A DNA stretch of 11,041 bases from Pseudomonadota bacterium. GTDB taxonomy: Bacteria > Myxococcota_A > Polyangia > Fen-1088. Below the pieces are notes generated by a model. That model made no database searches. It worked only from the letters and a program-made list of their open reading frames with translations, and was not told the DNA's origin. Of the stretch, positions 7,386-11,041 are shown one piece after another. The stretch covers positions 1 through 11,041 of the forward strand of contig JAEXQJ010000414.1 in assembly GCA_023438785.1 (NCBI GenBank). The letters are read 5' to 3'. Within the stretch, counting starts at the first letter, position 1; each line of letters begins with the position of its first letter. Position numbers and translations under genes: made by a program.

Positions 7386-9101
7386 CTATGGCCAGAATGT
7401 CCTGCAGTCGGGTGGCGGTCCCGGATCCGCGGCTCTCTTTCGGGCAAGGTCCGTGATTCTCGCTGCGATTGCTCTTTCGGCCGTCTGACCAGCCTCGGTC
7501 TGACCACTCGAGTCCTTTCTGCCAAGCTGCGCCCACGTTGGATGGTAGGTCCGGGCCGCTTTCCCCAGTAGCTGGCGGCGCTGATCCGTTGGCATGGCTC
7601 GGATCGCGTCGGCGATCCTGCCAAAATCCTGGTCGGTGGAAAGGCTCGCCACGATCTGGGTTGGGATCCTTTGAGCCCAGAACCGTGCCAGGTCGGCCTC
7701 CGTGAAGCACTGGTCAGCCCATTCGCCCGAGCTCTCTCGCACATTGCTGGACTGTTCCTTTCTGATCACATCAATCAGATCATCGGCCAGCCGGGTGTCC
7801 GTTGGGCCTCCGCTCTTGACGATCGAAAGGAGAGCGGATTGGGCGCCTTCCTTCGGCCAGGCTGGAATGGTCGGTTCCCAGCGGGTAGCAGCCGAGTTGG
7901 CCACCGCGCGGATTCTGAATGTCTCACCGAAGCTTTGCCCCTGCTCACCCAGCGGCACCGTTGCGCTCCACTCCCCTCTCGGTGAAACCTCCAGCGGTGA
8001 CCGGCGTACGCAAATGGGTCCGTCGGAAGGGCGCTTGGTCTTCAAAAGGAGCCATACCCGCGCACAGCTCGGGTCGCCAGCGCCCTCGACATGAACCTGC
8101 CCCCCGATGGTGAGCTGATCGCCGTTGGAGCCTTCACCTGGTTTTGGTTGGGTTATGGAAATGGATTGGACTACGCATGGACACCCCCACCTGACGATGG
8201 CGATGTCGTCAAGTGGTGAGTCGAGGACGTGGCTTTCTGGTGCTCCATTCCCCCCGTGCGGCGATACGACGGCGCGCACGCTCTCAAGCGAGTCGGGGTA
8301 GTACTGAAATCGTGCCTCTCCATCGGTGGCAACGGCGCTTTGGCACTGGACCGCCCGGTCACCGGAAGGAGGCTCGATTCCGCAGTCGCTTCGCCAGATC
8401 GGTGCGCCCTTTCCGTCCATCTCGATACGCGCCAGGCGCAGCGGACTCTGGTCGTTGCACGACACGGCTCTCACGACAAGGGTTCGTGGTTCCCGAGGAA
8501 CTTGAATGGTCAGCCCGCTCCGGGCGACCTCCAAGGTGGGCGCCGCCTTATCAATGATGCGTCCGTCTGGGAGTCGAACCTGCAGCGAAAGCGACTCCAA
8601 GACCGCCGCACCGCCGAGCGAAAGAGCGCACCGCCCCTGCGGATCGGTCACGCAGCTCCCGCCCTTGCCGTTCCTTAGGCTCACCTGCGCGCCAGCCACG
8701 GCGCTCTCAACCCTGCCGACCTTTCGGCGCACGCTGATCGTGGCGTTCTCGTCCGCGAGGCGTATCCTCTCGTCGCCCGGATTTCCCTTGGCGTAGATGA
8801 CCCGGCACGCCTCAACGATGCGCGCGATGTCTGGCAGCTCTCGGAAGGTGCGATCGTCCTGGCGCACCTGACTGAACTCCACGGTCCCCAGACTGCCAAG
8901 ATTGACGAAGAAGAAGATTGAGTCCTTCGCCAGGTGCCGCATCGACAATGCATTCGCGATGCATGTTCCAACATCGTTTCCGCGTCGTGCGAACAGAGAG
9001 ACGCCCGCTCCAATAGCCACAGCGGCAATCGACGCAAGAAGCACCTTCCCCCACAGGCCGATTCTCCGTGTCCCATCGTCGCGGATAGCTCTTGCCCTCA
9101 T
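7386..9101 (-). CDS. Single-pass membrane protein with Ig-like/carboxypeptidase-regulatory-like segments; first gene of operon
   Basis: The product is 571 residues. The frame is open to an ATG at 9146, but the ATG at 9101 has a strong AGAGGAGG site 6 nt upstream, so I chose it. A basic N-terminus (RDDGTRRIGLWGK) precedes one membrane span at about 16-37, then RRG, so the bulk could lie on the periplasmic side, though arginines flank both ends of the span. Residues 45-110 are mixed and Cys-containing. A carboxypeptidase-regulatory-like sandwich covers about 130-205 (AVAGAQVSLRNG, VTDPQGRCALSL). A second beta region covers 206-300, and an Ig-like segment 313-405 starts at SISITQPKPG. The last 130 residues look helical (DLARFW, RIADAIRAMPTDQRRQLLGKA) with a charged tail. 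It heads a three-gene operon (gaps 15 and 6 bp). I recognise no enzyme motif; a scaffold, receptor or assembly role is only a guess. Confidence 0.85.
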   Translation of the reverse strand: MRARAIRDDGTRRIGLWGKVLLASIAAVAIGAGVSLFARRGNDVGTCIANALSMRHLAKDSIFFFVNLGSLGTVEFSQVRQDDRTFRELPDIARIVEACRVIYAKGNPGDERIRLADENATISVRRKVGRVESAVAGAQVSLRNGKGGSCVTDPQGRCALSLGGAAVLESLSLQVRLPDGRIIDKAAPTLEVARSGLTIQVPREPRTLVVRAVSCNDQSPLRLARIEMDGKGAPIWRSDCGIEPPSGDRAVQCQSAVATDGEARFQYYPDSLESVRAVVSPHGGNGAPESHVLDSPLDDIAIVRWGCPCVVQSISITQPKPGEGSNGDQLTIGGQVHVEGAGDPSCARVWLLLKTKRPSDGPICVRRSPLEVSPRGEWSATVPLGEQGQSFGETFRIRAVANSAATRWEPTIPAWPKEGAQSALLSIVKSGGPTDTRLADDLIDVIRKEQSSNVRESSGEWADQCFTEADLARFWAQRIPTQIVASLSTDQDFGRIADAIRAMPTDQRRQLLGKAARTYHPTWAQLGRKDSSGQTEAGQTAERAIAARITDLARKRAADPGPPPDCRTFWP

Positions 9102-9320
9102 TCCACGCCTCCTCTGGTTCGCATGGGGCGCTACGCCTCTCCCCAACGCGCAACGCCGACCCTAAGCTGTGCGCGCAAGCCATGTCCAGCGTGAAGTGTT
9201 CAACGAGCACGGCTCCGGAGACCGGCAATCCGGCGTCTCGGGCCCACGATCCGCGACAAGCCTCCTCACCCACCGGCGAACCAGCCCCCACCCCAGCCAC
9301 CAAGTAGCCCTCAAGCCGAG

Positions 9321-9358
9321 CAGAAGAGGGGCCGCCAGGCCCGGTGGCCCCCTCTCTG
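9321..9358. repeat. Long imperfect hairpin next to the 43-bp repeats
   Basis: Arms CAGAAGAGGGGCCGCC (9321-9336) and GGTGGCCCCCTCTCTG (9343-9358) are reverse complements at 12 of 16 positions, with one further G-T wobble, around a 6-nt AGGCCC loop. The element lies in the divergent spacer, 26 bp before the first 43-bp unit. It resembles a terminator stem but has no strong T-run and no gene ending beside it. Confidence 0.55.
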
Positions 9359-9383
9359 CGGAATCGAAATGCCCGATCCAGAC

Positions 9384-9619
9384 GTGGAGGAAGCTCTCCG
9401 AGCGAGCCCAAGAGCCGGATACAAACGTGGAGACGGCTCTCCGGCTGAGCACGAAGGCCGGATACGAGCGTGGAGACGGATCTCCGGCTGGGCACGAAGG
9501 CCGGATGCAAACGTGGAGACGGCTCTCCGGCTGAGCACGAAGGCCGGATACAAGCGTGGAGACGGCTCTCCGGCTGGGCACGAGGGCCGGATCCACACGT
9601 GTAAGCGGCTCTCCAGCTC
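9384..9619. repeat. 43-bp tandem repeat, five full units plus a partial sixth
   Basis: Units begin at 9384, 9427, 9470, 9513, 9556 and 9599, an exact 43-bp step. Each starts GTGGAGACGGCTCTCCGGCT and continues with GAGCACGAAGGCCGGATAC and a short variable end. The first and last units are the most diverged. Units 2 and 4 differ at a single position. Units 3 and 5 share CTGGGCACGA where 2 and 4 have CTGAGCACGA, which suggests an 86-bp duplication. Each unit can form GGAGA-CGGC-TCTCC or, alternatively, CCGGC...GCCGG stems. Because 43 is not divisible by 3, a coding role is unlikely; long minus-strand open frames across it are artefacts of the repeat. Confidence 0.9.
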
Positions 9620-9900
9620 CCCCGGAGCGCCCGGGCGCCGGGCAACCGCGTGGCCACGGGACGCCGGACCGCACAATGGCGCCCCGGAAGGCGTGGTGGG
9701 CATGAAGAAGCAGAACCCGCGCGGACGGAATCCCGCTTGCGGAGCGGGACCCGGAGGGGCCATCTCCTTCCGAGCACGCCAAGCCCGCGGATCCACGGAG
9801 TTCACACCACGGCCAGCCCCCAACTCCACCTCCCCTCGTCGCTCCGATAGCGGCTATCCTCCTCGCAGGCTGCTGACGCGTTAGCCCGACCTCGCACTCG
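9620..9900. other. Spacer upstream of the hydrolase gene, no clear gene
   Basis: It contains no gene I can support. A short plus-strand frame starts at 9702 with Lys-Lys, but its product is Pro/Arg-rich and its ribosome site is poor. A perfect hairpin, TCCCGCT-TGCGG-AGCGGGA, lies at 9731-9749. I find no recognisable promoter boxes before the hydrolase start at 9901. Confidence 0.45.
9731..9749. repeat. Perfect 7-bp hairpin in the hydrolase upstream spacer
   Basis: TCCCGCT (9731-9737) and AGCGGGA (9743-9749) form an exact stem with a TGCGG loop. The loop is identical on the plus strand to that of the hairpin at 6393-6411, although the arms differ. It lies about 150 bp upstream of the hydrolase start. 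A role in termination, attenuation or protein binding is possible but not shown. Confidence 0.4.
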
Positions 9901-10752
9901 ATGTCGAAAGTCGAAGCCATCATAGCCGTGCTTCTCCTCGCCTCCCTTGGAGGTTGCATGCCCCCATCGTGGGGCGCCGGCGCACTCCTTCATCCCGGAA
10001 AGACGATCGCGACCGACATATCGAGTCGTCAGCACGAGACCCTCTGGTTCAGCGGCTCGGGAGTGCGCCTGAAAGGATGGAGGTTCAAAGCGCAGGAACC
10101 ACGGCGAGGAACGGTCGTCTACTTGCATGGGGCTGCCGACAACCGCGGATCCAGCGCTTCGATCGCCGAACACCTTCTGCCTCGAGGTTTTGACGTGGTT
10201 GCCTACGACAGCCGGGCGCACGGGGAGTCCGAAGGCGACGCCTGCACGTACGGCTACTACGAGAAGGTCGATCTGATCAGGGTCCTGGACGCGATATCCG
10301 GGCCCGGCCCCATTGTCTTGCTGGGAACTTCCTTGGGCGCGGCCGTCGCTTTGCAGACGGCGGCTGAAGACAAGCGCGTGGCTCTCGTGATCACCGTCGC
10401 GACGTTTTCGGATCTGCGAACCGTGGCTTCAGAGCGCGCTCCCTTTTTCGCCAGCAAGGGGAACATCGCAAGCGCTCTCCGAATTGCTGAGGACCTGGCC
10501 AGGTTCAATGTGGACGATGTCAGCCCCGCCTTGGCTGCGGCCAAAATCGAGATTCCAGTCCTCGTCATACATGGCCAGGCCGACCAGGAAACGCCACCAG
10601 CACACTCGGTCCGCGTCTACGGAGCGCTCCGCGGCCCAAAGGAGCTGCTGCTCGTACCGCACGCCGGGCACAACGACAGCATCAACGGGAACACATGGAC
10701 CGTAATCGATGCATGGTTGGAAAGGTGGCTGCTCGCAGGGAAGGCGGGCTAA
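9901..10752 (+). CDS. Alpha/beta hydrolase lipoprotein (serine hydrolase)
   Basis: The product is 283 residues. The signal peptide (hydrophobic about 6-16) ends in lipobox LGG-Cys19, so it is probably an envelope lipoprotein. The alpha/beta-hydrolase core follows: oxyanion-side YLHGAADNRG near 74-83, YDSRAHGESEG near 102-112, nucleophile elbow G-T-Ser144-L-G, an acid in VIHGQADQETPP (Asp228), and HAGHND (His257). The full Ser-Asp-His set is present and the length is normal. It fits the serine aminopeptidase S33/monoacylglycerol-lipase-like group (BAAT/DUF-type exported hydrolases), which cleave esters or amides; the substrate cannot be told. No good Shine-Dalgarno precedes 9901, but the next in-frame Met (residue 20) would remove the signal, so 9901 is preferred. 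It is divergent from the three-gene operon across an 800-bp spacer. Confidence 0.9.
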   Translation: MSKVEAIIAVLLLASLGGCMPPSWGAGALLHPGKTIATDISSRQHETLWFSGSGVRLKGWRFKAQEPRRGTVVYLHGAADNRGSSASIAEHLLPRGFDVVAYDSRAHGESEGDACTYGYYEKVDLIRVLDAISGPGPIVLLGTSLGAAVALQTAAEDKRVALVITVATFSDLRTVASERAPFFASKGNIASALRIAEDLARFNVDDVSPALAAAKIEIPVLVIHGQADQETPPAHSVRVYGALRGPKELLLVPHAGHNDSINGNTWTVIDAWLERWLLAGKAG

Positions 10753-10792
10753 CACGCCGTTGAAGCGGATGGTCGGCCGCGGACAGCCGCCC

Positions 10793-10948
10793 ACCGCCTA
10801 TCGCCAAGGCGTTGAACGTCTCTACGGTCAGGACTGGTTGGTGTACGCCAAGCCGACCTTCGGCGGCTCTTCGCAAGTCTTCAAGTACCTTGGCCGCACC
10901 ACCCATCGAGTCGGGATGTCGAATCAACGGCTGGTCAGCTTCGACGTA
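10793..10948 (+). pseudogene. Fragment of IS91-family (Y2) transposase
   Basis: The plus-strand frame reads LYGQDWLVYAKPTFGG, then QVFKYLGRTTHRVGMSNQRL and VSFD. This closely matches the conserved segment of IS91/IS801-type transposases (usual form: WVVYAKPPFGG, YLxRYTHRVAISN, LL), which transpose by rolling circle. Only about 50 residues are recognisable. The HUH nuclease motif and catalytic tyrosines are absent, and after VSFD the frame continues into unrelated sequence instead of the expected VTFxWxD strand. It begins about 40 bp after the hydrolase stop, with no ribosome site. It is a decayed or truncated element, so an IS91-like insertion or deletion probably occurred here. Confidence 0.8.
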
Positions 10949-11041
10949 AACCCCTTACCGGGAGCAGGGCGGTTCGGGGTTAGCGGGCGGGTAGTATTGG
11001 CCGCGGATGTTGCGGACGGTCGAAAGCCCAGACGAGACCAG
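10949..11041. other. Unassigned right edge after transposase break, possible minus-strand gene end
   Basis: On the minus strand a frame is open from the window edge to a TAA at 10955-10957 and would give a 28-residue C-terminal tail (TVRNIRGQYYPPANPEPPCS). This could be the end of a gene entering from the right, but the stretch is too short to assign. AACCCC (10949-10954) and GGGGTT (10976-10981) form a short inverted repeat exactly at the transposase breakpoint. Confidence 0.25.

Noticed and set aside
8560..8610. tRNA-like GGGAGTCGAACCTGC
   Set aside because: It lies inside the first operon gene, in frame with a good protein, and no acceptor or anticodon stem can be built around it.
9702..9887. 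Short plus-strand frame starting Met-Lys-Lys
   Set aside because: There is no ribosome site, no hydrophobic signal, a biased Pro/Arg/Ser composition, and a hairpin falls inside it.
9162..9959. Three overlapping minus-strand open frames (8812-9777, 9162-9959, 9311-9829) with Arg/Ser/Pro-rich repeated peptides
   Set aside because: They run through the 43-bp repeat in all three frames, which happens because the unit lacks stops in any frame and its length is not a multiple of three. They overlap the operon's first gene or the hydrolase start and lack recognisable domains.

Overview
The window is high-GC DNA of the kind seen in Myxococcota (myxobacteria and relatives). The basis is gene content rather than a diagnostic marker: a giant secreted SpvB/FG-GAP protein on a lipoprotein signal, a run of short lipoproteins of unknown function, long GC-rich spacers with degenerate tandem repeats, and a transposase remnant. 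No rRNA, tRNA or other taxonomic anchor is visible, so the assignment is tentative.

Layout. (1) Positions 1-5321, minus strand: one uninterrupted coding region (1,773 complete codons, no stop before the left edge). It encodes a modular surface lipoprotein: lipobox, jelly-roll-like region, fibronectin type III domain, beta-rich region, Cys-rich and proline-rich linker, a second beta domain, an SpvB-type toxin/Rhs-associated domain, seven calcium-loop FG-GAP/VCBS-like repeats, and the start of a TcB/Rhs-like region that runs off the window. The Rhs shell and any C-terminal toxin tip would lie outside. (2) 5322-6422: a 1.1 kb spacer holding the leader of that gene (two perfect hairpins and an AT-rich patch) and, at about 5820-6210, a degenerate tandem array with a 22-bp period. 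(3) 6423-9101, minus strand: a tight three-gene operon with gaps of 15 and 6 bp. It encodes a single-pass membrane-anchored protein with Ig-like and carboxypeptidase-regulatory-like segments, then two predicted lipoproteins, all of unknown function. A GC-rich hairpin follows the last stop. (4) 9102-9900: a divergent spacer with a long imperfect hairpin, six copies of a 43-bp tandem repeat, and a second hairpin. (5) 9901-10752, plus strand: a lipoprotein alpha/beta hydrolase with a complete Ser-Asp-His set. (6) About 10793-10948, plus strand: a fragment of an IS91-family (Y2) transposase, then unassigned sequence to the right edge.

All four complete genes and the partial giant gene carry N-terminal export or anchoring signals, so the window is a block of envelope and surface proteins. 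The three-gene operon is the least explained part: three envelope-anchored products, two containing carboxypeptidase-regulatory-like beta-sandwiches, lying between two different tandem-repeat arrays. Nothing in the sequence proves that it works with the giant SpvB-like protein or with the hydrolase.
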